Of a stretch of DNA of 64,000 nucleotides, positions 1-13,900 are shown piece after piece. Within the stretch, counting starts at the first letter, position 1. Each line of letters begins with the position of its first letter. The stretch covers positions 1,068,390 to 1,132,389 of the forward strand of contig WBMW01001308.1 in NCBI GenBank assembly GCA_013396635.1, read 5' to 3'. Origin of the DNA: Penelope pileata (taxonomy: Eukaryota > Chordata > Aves > Galliformes > Cracidae). The position numbers and the translations under genes are program-made. Below the pieces are notes generated by a model, which saw only the letters and a list, made by a program, of their open reading frames with translations, was not told the origin of the DNA and did no database searches.

Positions 1-3000
1 GTATAATTATTCTTTTATTTAGAATTACTATTGATTTGTTATACTTTTGTCCTTGGTTGTCTTGCTGTGTCGTTTCTTGGAGTAAATATATAACATTTGA
101 ACATCAGATAAGAGGACATGAGTGACACTTCTCATTATGAAGTGCCATGCTGTCAGTTACCAGGAAACACTTCCTGCATTTGAAAGGATCCTCCTATGGA
201 CTTTCTTTCGTCACGGAGACTGTTTTGTGGTACTTATTGATGTACTATGTCAGCTAATGATAGAAATATCTTTGTCAGATATGATTAATAATGTGCCAAC
301 TATCCCTTTTCTATCAAATGTGAGTACTTAACTGTACATGGTTTGAGAACTTTAAAATCAGCTGGCTCGTTATGAAGGTTTATTTAAACTGGCTTTCTGT
401 TCATATATGTTCTCTTTAAGTGATGCATGTATGCAGGAATAATGACTCTTACTCTCTATTGAAAAATAAAATATAATTACATTTAATTGAGAAACCCTAA
501 ACATCTTTGGTCATTATTGAGCATTGCCATCTCACAGTGAAAACTCTATCAGAAAGTAGCATCACTTGACCTCATGACACAAGCTCTCCCAAAGGTGCTG
601 GGAAGGGGGAAATAAGTTTGGAGGTAGAAGTCATGGTTCACACCTCACAAAAAGGGCTCAAATTTGGCATAGTTTCTTCTAATTCTTCTTTAAGTTACTG
701 GAAGGGCTTAATGTGTTCTAAGATCCTTTTTAGTAAGGTTTCATTGGAAAGTTTATTCCTCTTAGTCTGGAATAAGAAGTATGGATGGATTTTTCGTCCT
801 CATTTTGCTTCTGCTTTAAGGCCCGATCTGATTGTCACATGATGCATGGATGTCACTGCATTTGGTTTTTGCTTGTGTCATTGTCAAGGCTTTCTAGCAC
901 TCAGAATAGATGCCCTTTCATGTCTGTCCTTGAGTTTGATACTGCATATCCTGCAACGCTAAATGGGACATATGCAATAAAATGCAACTCCTACTGTCAG
1001 GAGCTTGATGAATTTTAACTTCAGTGCAAAAGTGACCACTACAGACACTTGGTGTCAAAGCAGTCAGGCTTAACTGCCTAATGCCTTCTAATGCTTAGGA
1101 ATCTTAACATAATGATGTATAATATGCTGCGTATTTGCTAGTTTAGCAGTATAGAGTCACTTGTCACAAATAATTGATCTAGGATAGTATTTTGCATTTA
1201 TTGCTGTAGAACTAGAAAAAAAATGCACTTAAAGATACACTAAGCCCTTAGAAAGAGTTGTTTCTGTAGTTTTCAAGGTTTTTCGGTAGTGAATTATAAA
1301 GTCCTTTGAGTAGAGATTCAAATGTGAGCTTGTGGGGGTTTTACTGTCTAAGACACCTGTGCCCTAGCAGCCAGCAAATGGGAAAGTCTACATGGTATAT
1401 TCTTGGCAGATATGAATTCTTTCTGGCTGTGTTTCAGATCAGCTCAAAGCCATGAGGTGTAGGCTAACCCTGCTTGGAGATGCTGGGTTTATCAGCTCGA
1501 ATCTGTCATTGCACTAATACAGTTACCTGACTTGCTGCCAGCCCCTGGCTCAGGCAGTGAGCTCGTTCCTGTGCAGAGCTCCCTGTTTATCTCCACCCTC
1601 AGCTAACAGCCCCGCAGTGCTGGTATCTCTGTCTTGGGGGAACCCAGCACAGTGTACGTTGTAGAGCAAGCAGCCTCAGAGACCAATTTAGCATTGTTAA
1701 TTAGTAGGCTGTTTATTATGTTTACCAAGTTCAGTATGATGATAAAGTTAATCATTATTGTTATGGGAGGCCAAAAGGATGATGGGAGCATCCTACAGGC
1801 ATGGTTCCTTGCAGAACTCTAGTGTTGTTTTGTTAAATGGAGACTCGTGTTACAAAGCATGTTGAGTTAGCATTTGGACAGTGAATGAAGCTTCAGGTGC
1901 CTGAACACGAGAGTTCAAATTTAGCTTAAAATCAGTCTTGTTTGCTTCAGCTAATATCTGATGATACTGGCTTTGTTAAAAACCAGTTACTGGGGGCAGA
2001 TCGGCTCATCTGGATTTTGAGTTTATTTCTACCTTCAAAATTTTGGGAAATAACTGAAAATGTAAGATGAACTATGAATGTTTAAAAACTAGAACCCAAA
2101 CAAACCCCTTCCATATGAAATCTACTTATCTTCTTGAAATCCCTTGGCTGGCAATTTGACCTCCAGATTTCTATGACTTCCTGGCTTATGATGTTTAAAT
2201 TCATATCACTGGAGATAATAAGATTAAGATACAGATGTCTGTGTAAAATCCAAAAGATCAGTTCTTTTCAGTGAAGCCACTACATGAAATTTAAATTCTG
2301 GAACCATATTTTTATTTAGACAGAAACCTAGCTTCAGGTGTTCCCCTTTTTATTTTCACTGCCTTAATCGAATATGTGGAAAATCAGGCACTTTGATCCC
2401 ATTCTTGGATAGGACTTCAAAGCCTTCTCACTGTTCTTGCAGTGTAAGGATGTCCTAACATGTCCAGAGAAGTGAAAATGTGTTCAACGCCCTTAATGAC
2501 ATTGGAGTAATGGGAAACCATTACTCTTATACCTCGTGCTTTCCTAGGAGTCACAAAGCATGTCTCTACTTAAGCTGAGAGATGTGACTTTGTTTTTGAC
2601 ACCTTCCTGAGTGAAGGGCAGAGCCAAGAATAGAATTGAGGTCTCTGCGCCGTGATCGTGCTCTAGCTGCACAGCCTAGTTCTTTCAGCCTTCTGCCAGT
2701 GGAGGCTTTGCTGACCCAGCTGCAAGCAAATTTGAGGACAGCCAGATTTTACTTTTATCCTATGTACTCTTCAAGCAACTGCAATTAATGCTTTTTCTTT
2801 CAGTGATTTAAAGTCATTGCACTTGCATCTTAACATTTATGTAGTAATTCTGTCAAGCGATAGAAGATTTGCAGTGATGCCTGTGGGAAGTGTTGTATTT
2901 GTCAAGTGATCATTACAAATCTCTTGCTGTAATGAAAAATTAAGTGACATGGGATGCATTCCAAATAGGTATTAAGGAAGAAATTAGACTAATTTAAGAA

Positions 3001-4952
3001 ACAACACAAATATGGCAACGCTGATACTGACCAGCTCTTGAGAATTTCCACTTAAACACCTAGAAGTCAGTTTCAGTTTTGCTGGCTTGACCTGATTGCC
3101 TGACTGATCAAAGATAATCCCACACAGGTACCTTTAAGATGCTGCTTAAAACACAGATATTTAGCATTCTGACTCTGATTTTTATTTATTGTTTTTAACT
3201 TCTGAACAAACCAAAGATGCTGTAAGATAAGGGGGGAAAAGAAACCAATGTGTGTTATAGCTTTGATTTCCAGAGCAGACTATTAAATAAAAAGATCAAT
3301 ACTGAAAGAAGATTCAATTTTATAACAGGCAATATCACTGGCTACTATTATAATGGTGAAAATTAACACCAGCGTGTTTTGTTTTTATCTCTACTGTCCT
3401 TTCCAATGATCGATGAATTAAGAGTTAACCTATGATTACCACTGAGAACTGAGCAGAATCAGGTATGATTCACTGTTTTCTATTTGTACAAGCTGTCAGT
3501 TTCCAAGTCATATCTAAAATTAGTGATTACTTATCTTTCAAGGGGTTGTTTAATTCAGTGACTGTTTATTATAAATACGTTGCTGTGATTTCTGGTGCTG
3601 CAAAAGACTGGATCACTGGGAGTACAGTAAAGGAGTTTAGATATTTGTTGAGTAGTATCTCATGTTGGAAATTAACCACTACTTCTTGTGGCATTTCTTG
3701 GGAAGTGTAACTTTCCTTCTCTCCCTTATTTTATTTCTTGAATGCTTTACAGATTTTCGGGGGAGAAGGGAAAAATCTATTTTAATCTTCATATAAATAA
3801 CTCAAATTCTAGCCATCTTTTTTTCCATCCCACAAGTTCTACACAAGCAAGTCCACAGAATGATCCAAATACTCTCAGCCTAATTCTTGTTTTTAAGCCA
3901 ATGTATCTTTATCGAAATGATGAAATTACTAGAATCATGAAGAGTTACCCTTGGATACTGTGATGAGGAATAAGGTTTTGTAACATTAAAGGTAATTTCT
4001 GAATGTACATACAAGGAAAAAAAAGCCATTGGCCAAACATCTGTTGATATAACTCCAGTAGTCCTGCATCAGCAGAATAAAGTAAGCCAGGTATTTTTCA
4101 GCAGTTCAAAAAACACAAAGATTTAGTTTTCCTGAAATTGTAATGCACTTTGTTATTGTTGCATGTTTGTGACTTTCCTGCAATCATATTTTTTCATGAT
4201 TAATATGAACTCCCTGATAGCATAGAAAAAGAGCATCATCAAAATTCATATGTCAAGTCATCTGGCAAGGAGCATCACTCAAGTAATAGCATGAAAGTCT
4301 TTGAAAGCACAGAAAAAGTTGATGTTAACTAGCATGAAAACATCCATAACAGTCTAGCCTATAACTCTTAATCCTATTAAGTTGTTGCGTAAGTTTCTGA
4401 AAGATCACTGCATGTTTTTTCAGCAATGGCTAAAAGGAAAATATTGATCAGCATGTAATGTAGTATATTAAGACTGGTGTGTCCTAAGCATTAGACTATT
4501 TTCCTTATACCATGTTTTTAGCAGCATTCAGGAAAATAACAAAAATGAAGATCAATAAAAACATTAGAAATAAATGTTACTCTCTTGGGTGAAGTAATAC
4601 ATTATGTTGCGCCTGAACGAAGCATTAGTTTAGAGTATTGTTCCTGACAAGACTTATGTTCTAATTGATAGAGAAGTTATCTCAGATATTTTATTTTTGA
4701 TATTAGGAAATTCTTTGCCTTTAGAAAAATAGGTAAAAGTCAATTCTGTGAACTGGTTTGTTTAGAAAATATGCTTTTGTGATATGGAAATTGAAGGAAG
4801 CACTGTAGGATCATAGCAGTTTCCTCACCATTTAGGGCCATTGAAATATGTAGTTTAGAGATCTAGTTCACAGATTCATACAAAAATAGTCATTTTTTAG
4901 TTATATTGGATATTCAGTAACAGACATATGAAATCAGTCGTGCATTTGTACT
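1..4952. other. Unique AT-rich non-coding DNA
   Basis: No gene is supported here. Short open runs on both strands have no recognisable domain, and most open with a non-ATG codon. A modestly GC-richer patch lies around 1440-1660. The rest is AT-rich unique sequence with scattered AATAAA motifs, as expected by chance. I see no tRNA-like, snRNA-like or hairpin RNA gene. Confidence 0.6.
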
Positions 4953-5017
4953 GTGACCAGGAGGTTGGGCTAGAGACCTCTCAAGGTTCCTGCCCACCCA
5001 AATGGTAATTCCATGCT
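4953..5017 (+). repeat. CR1 LINE 3'-end fragment
   Basis: This is a short degraded copy of the CR1 3' untranslated end. It reads tgaccaggaggttgggctag, then a degraded form of the usual 'gacctcaaggtcccttccaaccc' run, and ends near a decayed 'attctatg' tail unit (aattccatg). The orientation is sense on the plus strand. CR1 is the dominant LINE of birds and is usually 5'-truncated, so a 65-bp tail is typical. There is no coding capacity. Boundaries are approximate because the copy is old. Confidence 0.7.
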
Positions 5018-6983
5018 TCACATCCTGATACAGAAATATTCAGCCAAAAGGATCTTGATGTGTGTTTTTTTTCCCCCATCACTGTGTTTTATAACTGTCA
5101 AATTGAAATGTGTCTGTCAGATTGCATTGACTGTTTCAATGTTTTATATACAGACGGTTGTCAGCAATGAAAACCTATGTTTTCTGTTACAGAAAAAGGC
5201 TCTAGAAAACACACATCTAGAAGACCCACAAGTGATCTTTCTTCCCCTTTCTGGTGGGATGGGGGAAGGGAGAGAGAATGCAGAAACTTCATAAACTATT
5301 GATGGTCACTTATAGCTGAAATTTGTTGTCCTTACTGAGTGGTTGCAAGAACAGCTGTGATGCATGTGACTCCTGCTGAGCTGTGCTCTGTGGGAGTTGA
5401 GACACAGTGTTCTTTTCCAGTGAATGTGGCTGTCATTTTCTAAGCTTGATGCTCATCTAAAATATGTCTCCTAAGTATTAGGCTGTTTTCTTTTATTTTT
5501 TTTCTTTATGCAATTTTAGTGCAATTCTCTCAGATTTATGGTGCATCATCTCTGGGAAACCGTTTCCAGCTGGCTCAGCAAACAAAGTGAGGAAGAAAAG
5601 ATTCTGTTTAACTCCTAGGCCTAGAGATATTATTTCAAACTACTCCTTTGGGGAGAAATATTCAAATGGTTTCCAAGTAGACATTACAAATAATACCATT
5701 ATTGCATGTAGTCAGAGCTGCTCCCAGATTGTGGTCAATGGAAAAATACAAATAAAAGAGCACAGTTTTGGAGGAGCTGTCATTAAATGCCTTTCAGTCA
5801 GATGTTCTGATGTTAATAGCTGAAGTAGAGATGAGGAAAATAAATGTATCCTGCTTATTGTCGTATTACTGCAATTCTGTATAAATTTCTATATTTTTTG
5901 GTTTATCTTTGGCTACTCTGCTTACAGTTATGGCACTAATGGTAGCGATATCACAAGGACAGAGTTATGCATGTTGCATCAATGTTTCCATCGTTGTGAG
6001 TGCTGTCTAAATTTGAGTTTCCATGGTTTTCCTACAAGAAACTTCTAGGAGCAAACTCTCACAATGTGTTTGAAGACAGAGAGTAAAATGACCCAAGCAG
6101 AGCAGTACAGGCTAGTGGGTGGAAAAGAGGTGCATATGTGTGATATTTGGAATTAGCTAAAATATATGCTTTGGATGCTCAGTAGAAGGGATTGGCTGTA
6201 AAGATATCAAAATAACTATGATGTTGGGTAGAAGTGATAGCTGTCAGGGTGATAACCAGAACAGAGCAGCACAGCAGGCACGGGTACCAGGTACCTCCCC
6301 TGGAGAGTTCCTTGGTAGATTCTCCTAATACTGCCCTGGGGTGAGTCTAGCTATCCATAGCTTAGCAGCAGTGATTATTGTAGTGCCTCTGCAACTGCAA
6401 AGAAAAATGGCTTTGGAAACATAATGGGTCAAGAAAATAATGTACATTTGACCTTCAGCTTCCGTTAGTTCTGAACTGCTTGGTGAAAGTTGTGGATCCT
6501 TCCTCTGGAAGGTGGATCAGCTGTGGTGGATCAGCTCTCTTTAAAATCAAGCTTTGTTTGTGTATCTGAATGCTTCATTGCACCTACTGAGACTGAAAGG
6601 TCCCAGGCCTGTGAACTGCAGTGAATGTGGGTTTTGAATCTGTTGCCTGCTGAGTAAATTCATTGCTTGGGTTTTTAGTAGTGCCATTACAAATTGAATG
6701 TTTTCTGCATCTCTGCTGGGAGTTGCCTCCTTATTAGTGTTGCTTTATTCTGTTTGATATCATCAGACTAAAAGAACAGAATCTAGCCCTGGTGAATAGG
6801 ATATCTTTTCTTCTGTATTAGCTTTAGATTTTTGGTTGAGTATTTGCTATTGCAAACCAGGAAAATGAAACAGCCCTGAAATTTCAGTTAGGCATGGCAC
6901 AGGGACCAGAAAAAGGCAGCATTATCAGTTGCCCCATTACTGTGGTACTGCTTCTCTCACACATATTCTCCTGCGTGGAACAA
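5018..6983. other. Unique non-coding DNA with one weak exon-like signal
   Basis: A pyrimidine-rich tract ending in an AG at 5518-5519 is followed by 67 bases open in all three frames, up to a GTGAGG at 5587. The donor lacks the usual upstream G, so the signal is weak. The open run after 5587 (to 5823) has no recognisable similarity. A two-copy 14-bp direct repeat (ggtggatcagct core) lies at 6511-6538. Nothing else was recognised. Confidence 0.45.
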
Positions 6984-7042
6984 GGAGTTGTACTTGATCC
7001 CTGTGGATCCCTCCCAACTCAGAATATTCTGTGATTCCATGG
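6984..7042 (+). repeat. CR1 LINE 3'-end fragment
   Basis: This is the plus-strand sense tail of a CR1 element. A degraded 'ggagttg-acttgatc' is followed by 'tccctcccaactcagaat' and the characteristic terminal motifs attctgtg and attccatg, which correspond to the CR1 8-bp tail repeat. Only the last 60 or so bases of the LINE are recognisable. It is old and non-functional. Confidence 0.8.
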
Positions 7043-10000
7043 AGATGCACAGCACAGCCTTGTTTGCTTTCATTTTGAGCCAGTGCAACATTCAAACATG
7101 CACACTAACTCAACAGGTAGGCTCTCTATACTAGCTGTGTATCACTGCTGCACTATGTCTGATGAAGGAAAATGCCTTAAAAATAAGCAACAAAGATTTT
7201 AATTTAAATGGGGAAAAACCTGAATCCATTTTGATTCTGGATTTTCAATTGTCCCATACTGGGCTGCGTCACTTTTACTTCAGAATACCTTATTATAGCA
7301 TTTAAAATAACTACTAAATATAAATACCTCGTTGTAATATTAGTCATATAATCTAGTGACACGGTTTGATTTATACAGTGCAAGCTAAGGGGTGTTATTT
7401 GGCTCTTATGTACCCACAGATGCGTGCCTAGTCATGCTGTTTTATGTACAACACAGCTGCTACTGTGTTACTGAGTTTTCCATCTAAGTGAAATCAATTT
7501 CTCCCACGTAGAGCCTGATTAATCAGCCTGTGTACAAAGTTGTAACCAGGCTGTAGCTGAAATCTACCATCCCTTCCCATGACTAGACTGAAGGATGTTA
7601 GAACAAGTGAGAACACGTGGCTGTTGTCTCAGGGCCAGAGCAGCAGTGGCAGATTTTAAGTGTCACTTGTACTGTGTGTTAAAGCCATCCATCACATCTG
7701 CATAGATTCAGGCATTTCAGTTGTGACGCTCTGGCTGTGACCATATCACAGGGTAAAGTGTAGTTCCTTCAAGAAGGTTCAAGGCTTTAATTTCAAATCC
7801 CTTCAGGTCTCCTGTATGACTTAAGTCACTAAATTTCTGTGTAGCCCAGCTTAGTATCCACACACCTTTGGAGTGAGAACAATGTTACCCCGCACACCTG
7901 TGAAGACTGTACAGAAGATATATTAGCATGTTGAGATATGCAAAGATGAGCACATTTTGGCCCCATAAGTACCTGAATTGGACAGTATGAAATGGTTTCC
8001 TTAGGCCAGGAGTGCCTGACTGTCTATGGAGAATTCATTTTCTCCCAAAGCCACAATCTCAGGTATTAAATATGCCAGGACTTTTCCTTGACCTTTCCTT
8101 TCTGTATTTGCTTCTCATTATTCTTCAGCTTCCTGTTTATCATTCCATAGTTAGCTGAAATAATCAGGGTTCCTGCAGGAACACCTGCCATGATTAAACT
8201 GAAGTACCATATGTTGGCTCAGCAGGGCAAAGTCACCTATAAACTATTTCCATTTTTTTTTTGAAGGGGAGGACAGATCTTACTTCTGAGGAGCAACTTT
8301 TATGGAAAGGTTAGTGAGAATCCTTCTCTGAGTGAGTTGGCATCAGTATCCATTCTACAAGGTAAACAGTGCAGCGTTATTTCAGTCTTCATTTTTTTCA
8401 TTGCAGAAATCTGCTAAGCTGGTGACCTTTAAAGGAGCAAAAGATGCACTTTAAATGTGATTCATCTTATCTAGCTTAAGCTAGCTCTGCTGCAGTTGCA
8501 TGTGATTCAACTGGTTAGATTTGTTTCGCAGCGACTGGAATTATTCAGACAATTAATACTTTAGGTGCAATTCATTTGACCTAATTTGGATAGCTATGCT
8601 AGAGTGAACATAATATTAAGATATCTTCTGATACATGGTCATTCTCAGCATTAAGCTTGTTTTTGCATCCTCAAGGAACATACAGTTCTTTATGAGCTTC
8701 CACATTAAAATAGCACAAAATCCTACCAAGTCAATATCCTTGGCTTGCAGAGTTGTAATTTTCCTATGATGTGTGCAATTCTTTAAATACTGCATTACTG
8801 TGTATTTTAGATTATAGTCTATGGGTGACCAGGATTTATAAGCATTGCAATATTAAAATGGCAGAGCTCTAGAACTGATGAAGATCTAGAGAAAATATAT
8901 CATATTGAGAAGAACCTTTTTTTTTTTGCCTTATTCCACAGAAACCAATTACAACATCGATGTATTTGAAGATAGTTCCAATATTTTTCTTTAAAAAGAT
9001 ACAGAGAAATACATCCTTAAAGTGATAAAAATCAATAAATTGCAGGATTCTGAGATGTTCTAGGTTTGTCATACTTCTCATTTTGTGGAAAATTCTTCAC
9101 TGTTTTATTGTATCAATGATATTAATAGGCTGCCCTAAAACACTTCAAGTTCACTTCAGCACTTGCTGTAACACTTGTAGCTCCTCATTTCCATTCACCC
9201 TACAGAAATTAGAGGATTGTTTTGTGGTAATTGCAGCAAAAGTAACGCAATAAATGACAATACTGGACTCCAAAAAGTAGTATAACATTAACCTCATGCT
9301 TGTGAAGGTGGTTGGTCCTAGAAAGTAACATTTAAATTTGATTGAATTCTTGTAATGCATCTTTTTCACTATATAGCTGAGAGATTCTCAAGATGCACAA
9401 ACTCGACTAAAAGCACAGTGTAACTTGAATGGTTTTTACACTTTAATTCTCTGATTGTCTTGTATTCATCTGAGAACATTCAGTCATTTGTAACAAAACA
9501 AATGGCTTCTACTGATACTTTGGATGTGAAGGAAGATGATTACCATTTCCACTGTACATTGTATAACTCTGACTTGATTTGAAGTGCTCCTCATCTATCG
9601 CTTTCAAAATGAGATGTCATTACCTTATGACCTGGGAGAAATGGCAAAAAAAAAATGATATCTTTTATGAATAATCCATAATTTGTCATTGTACTTTAAG
9701 TTTGGCTAGCACTTGGAAGTTGAAACTGGAAAATATAGATCTCTAAGCTTCCAAAACTGTCATAAATGTAGCTTTTTCACATCATAAAACCTACTTCCTA
9801 TCAATCACAGCCAGATGCTGTGCAATTTACAAAAAGATTATTATCAGAGATTAGAAAGAAACTTCCCGCTGTTTCTTCCTGTGGATGAAATCTAGTGAAG
9901 TAACAGTTACTGATTTGCCTCAGGTTCATTTTTGCAATGATCACATATGTTTCTACCAAACTCATCCAGGTTTAATTTACACAAATAAGCCCTCAGGTGT

Positions 10001-10874
10001 CTGTAATAAACAGGTAGTTGAGCTAGAATGCCAGAGGTATTCTCATTGATCTCCATCATGACTCATCATGAATCATCCTTGATTCACTGGATATATCTTG
10101 TCTATATGGGACAACCAAATAACTGTTAAGGGACATCTATTAATGGATAGATGTCTATATATTAATAGTAGATGTGGAGTTGACAAATTCACATGCTCAT
10201 CCAGAGAGGGAGCTCTGAGACCCCTTGTGCAGGAGCTCCTGGGCAAAGCTGGTTCTCTTTACCCTTTTTTCTTAGTGAGATTCCTTTTCCCGTTAAACTT
10301 CAAGTTAAAGGAATATTCTGCAAATGGATTATTAAAAATAGTGTTGGAAACCAGCAGTCATCCATTTTCTCATTTTCTTAGGCATTTTTACTGTATGCTA
10401 AAAACGTATGTACAAGTAGGCTGCAGAAGGAAGCCTCTCTGGGACAAAAAGAAATGTATGGGAAACGGAGTAGCAGTAGAGCTTCTCATTGTCATGCCCC
10501 GATGACCTTTGGTTTTCCTGATGGGAAATCTATGCAAAAACTTGGCATGTAAAAATTCACTTAATTTTCTACTCTACAGCACAGAGGAAAATGGTTATAT
10601 CAGGTGTGGGGTTCAAATAATAGTTAATGTGCCATCTGATAACCTTATCTGTAGCCCAGAGATGTGGGCTTCACTATTGCCATGTCTAGGCTGAAGCAAA
10701 AAACAGAAATGCTCAAGTAAAATCACTGCACTTTCTGGAAGCCAGAAGCAACATTAAGTTCTTAAGTAAGGCAGACTGTATGCATATAGAGATACAGACT
10801 TAAGAGCACAGGGCACGGGGACAGCAGTACTGTGGGGAGACTACAGATCTAGAGGGCAAGACACAGCCTCACCC
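7043..10874. other. Unique non-coding DNA
   Basis: No gene is supported. The stretch 8440-8690 is of even complexity, with short palindromic pieces (agcttaagct) and homeodomain-like AT cores, in the style of a conserved non-coding element, but conservation cannot be judged from one sequence. The longest open run of the window (10098-10505, + strand, about 135 codons) lies here. It opens with TTG rather than ATG, shows no domain, and its length is expected about once by chance in DNA of this composition. A small cluster of 'tcatcatga'-type repeats sits at 10058-10080. Confidence 0.55.
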
Positions 10875-10918
10875 TAGAATCACAGAATTGCAGGGGTTGG
10901 AAGGGACCTCAAGAAGAT
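10875..10918 (-). repeat. CR1 LINE 3'-end fragment (antisense)
   Basis: The plus strand reads agaatcacagaattg, then ggttggaagggacctcaaga, which is the reverse complement of the CR1 3' end. Only about 44 bases are recognisable, after which similarity is lost. It is a severely truncated copy. Confidence 0.75.
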
Positions 10919-13900
10919 GAAGGCTGTTCAGATGGGGTCTGAATATGAAATACCTGCATTTCATTTTTTTCACTGCCAGTTCTCACCTTTTGCCATTTTG
11001 TTGTTTGAGCCAGTATTAATTGGAAGGTACAGTCTATGATCAAGCTACTTACCAGGCACGTTAGGTAACGACTTTGTGCAGATAATGCTTCATTTAATTC
11101 TAAAAGCAGAGTAGCTCTAAAATCGAAAACTATACCTGCTGTTTTTTCCTCATTTCTATGATAATGTCATTTGGGGGAAAAAAATCTTTATGTGACACTT
11201 TTATGAATTTTTGAATAATTAAAAGAATGAATTAGAAATGCGAAGCTGCTTGCACAAGTATACTTTACTCTTAAAAAGAAAAATAGGATGGTGAAAAATA
11301 GAATTCATTAATGATATAATCTTTCTGTTCATATGCTTTGTAAACAGGTAGTTTTATGGCTATGTTCCACACTTCTGTGCCATCTGGAGAGCCAGGAATT
11401 CAAAGCAAAATTTTATTTTTTTTTATCAGTGCATTAGGAGTTTGCTCTAACTGCTTCGGGAAGAGCAATTTTCTGACATAATGAACTTGAAAATGTTTTG
11501 ACAGATCGAGTCCCCCAGTTGTCTAGTAAGTAGAGTTCTGTAATCCAGTAAATGCAATTGCTGTTGAGAATTTCTGCGATTTGATCTTCTAACTTGCAAC
11601 ACTGACATTTAGAAAGTAGTTTACTTCCTATTAGGGTACTACGTACCTTTTAACAAATTACTTCACGCTTTCAAATTCTTCCTAAAAGGAACAACGCATT
11701 TTAATAATAACGGCCTCCAATAGTTTTATTAAAAATCCTTGTACTAGCACATGCCAAAATCAGAGCATCTGGATCAGAGTATCTGGCTTTTTTGTTTGTG
11801 TTCACAAAATAAAGATTAAACATAAAGATAATTTGGTATAATAAAGATAATTCTGGCATATTCAAATATAAATACAAATGAAAAAATATCAAAAATAGCC
11901 ATTCTGAAGGGTTGTTCTTTTTTTCTCTTTTTGTTTTGTTTGCTTGCTTGTTTTTTCTATAGAAGGCCAGAAAGGAATTAGCAAGCTGAAACAAAAACGT
12001 ACAATTGAACATGTTCTGTTACGAAACCAAGGACATCTCAGAGATTCTCAGGCTGAATCAAACCAAAGCAGCTGGTACACAGGTCAGCTGGTATGCCTCT
12101 GAGGTTTATGCTATGGCTCAGAGGCAGTGTAATTATCTAAAACTATTTCCTATGGTTTTAGAGATAAATTAGTTGTACAAGAGCCAGTCTGAGTGCCTGA
12201 AGACACAATATAGCATGTAGCAGTACAAGATGCTTGCAGAAGGTGATTTCTTTTTAATGTTCAGTTCCTGGAGTCTTTTGATTGTATCAGAATGTCATCT
12301 TTTGTTTTTAGAGATTGTACAGCAAAAGTTATGAGCTCACGAGTCAGAAGCTGATAGGCTCACGCATTTATTTTTCTAAATGCTATAATATTAATTAGTT
12401 TTAAGATTTCTTCTGAATTGCTCTTCTTTCTTTGAATACGAAGAACATTTTGATGGATCTCTAGGAGTTTTATAGTGATATCGTGACATGTTTTTACAAA
12501 CTGTTATTTTGACAGGAAAACCTCAGTCTAACTGGACAGAATAACTTGGAAGAAAATTGGAGGGGGAGGCTTCCCTCCTTAGGGAGCCATCTGGTTCACA
12601 GTTTGAAGCTTCCTGCTCTCCTCTCTAAGTTGTCTTTAGTTGCAATGACTGTTCTCCGTGTCCCAGCGCTTGGATTGCAGTACATGTGGTAGTTACTGTA
12701 AAACAAACAGAAAATGTGTGAAAATTGCTCTTAGAATTTTTATTTTTGGATATAAATAGATGTATATTTAAAGTATGATTTTAAAAGCATATTAGAAAAT
12801 ATTAATCGAATCAAAACATTCGGCAATTTTGATATTTTTTTTTTTATGCTTCATAAGATACTAATGTATTCCTTGGAATCACTTTCTTTTCTCTCCATCC
12901 AAAATATGTGCCTCAGTAGACTCTTTAAGTCACAGAAGCAGCATCCCCACCTCTGTGACTTACAGCAGGTGAGCATTTTCTCTAAAAAAAAAAATTTGCA
13001 TTTTAAATAAAATTGAATTGTGGGGAAAAGAATCAATAGTTAAATATTTTACTTAAAAGCAATGTGGAGATCGAAGGCAGGTTTTATAACAAGCTGGATA
13101 TTTTGACAGTACTGTGCTATGTGCTTAGTCAGCTCTTAGCAGCATGACTGCACCCATGATTATATAGCAGCATGATACAGCATAACAAGAATGATGTCTT
13201 CAAAAAGACATTTTTATAACAAACTTCTCAGACCTTAAACTGGTAAGGAAATTGTAGCTGGAATTGAACTGTTTCGGGGTAGAAATCCTAAACTTACTGT
13301 GGAGCTGCTCGGAACGAGTAGGTTGGTCATCAGATTTGGATGTAAGCAAAACAAGGAGGGGATGATCAGTTCTCTCGCTGTTGATAGTGCTGGCTTGAAG
13401 ATTTTAAGGACTTCTTTCTTGTGTTCCTTTTCATTGTGTTGTCTGAAAGAGCAAGTAATGGATGTTGTTATTGCCACTTGTCTTGAGCTACCAAATTACT
13501 CCTGAGGATGTAGGCACTAGACAGCCTATAGACATATTCCTGTATTGCTCAGAAAAGTAGAGTGAACCAGTAAATGAGTCTGGTTTCTCCAAGAACAGTT
13601 TATTGTCCTTACATTTTTCAGTAATGATTTCTTCATGGATCATTTGCTCCTGTCATATTAGATTTGAATAAATTTAATCGAGAAAAGCAGAATCTGGCTC
13701 ATATTCACAATTAAAGAAGTTTAGTACTTTTCAAGATCAGCTTAAGCAACAGAGGTGCATTTTTTAGTTCAGTATCTGAATAGAAACATTTGAAATCAGT
13801 TTCAGTGAAATGAAAACTGGAGTAGAAAGTTACTGTTGGTGCTTAAATGCTTATACATACCATGTATGAAAGGGCTGTTGTGAAAGAACGAAATATTTCA

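Noticed and set aside
5587..5823. Open run after a possible splice acceptor at 5519
   Set aside because: There is no ATG at the start, the adjoining donor-like GTGAGG is weak, and no similarity was recognised.
10098..10505. Longest open run (about 135 codons, + strand)
   Set aside because: It opens with a TTG, has no domain, no splice context and no recognisable similarity. About one such run is expected by chance at this base composition.
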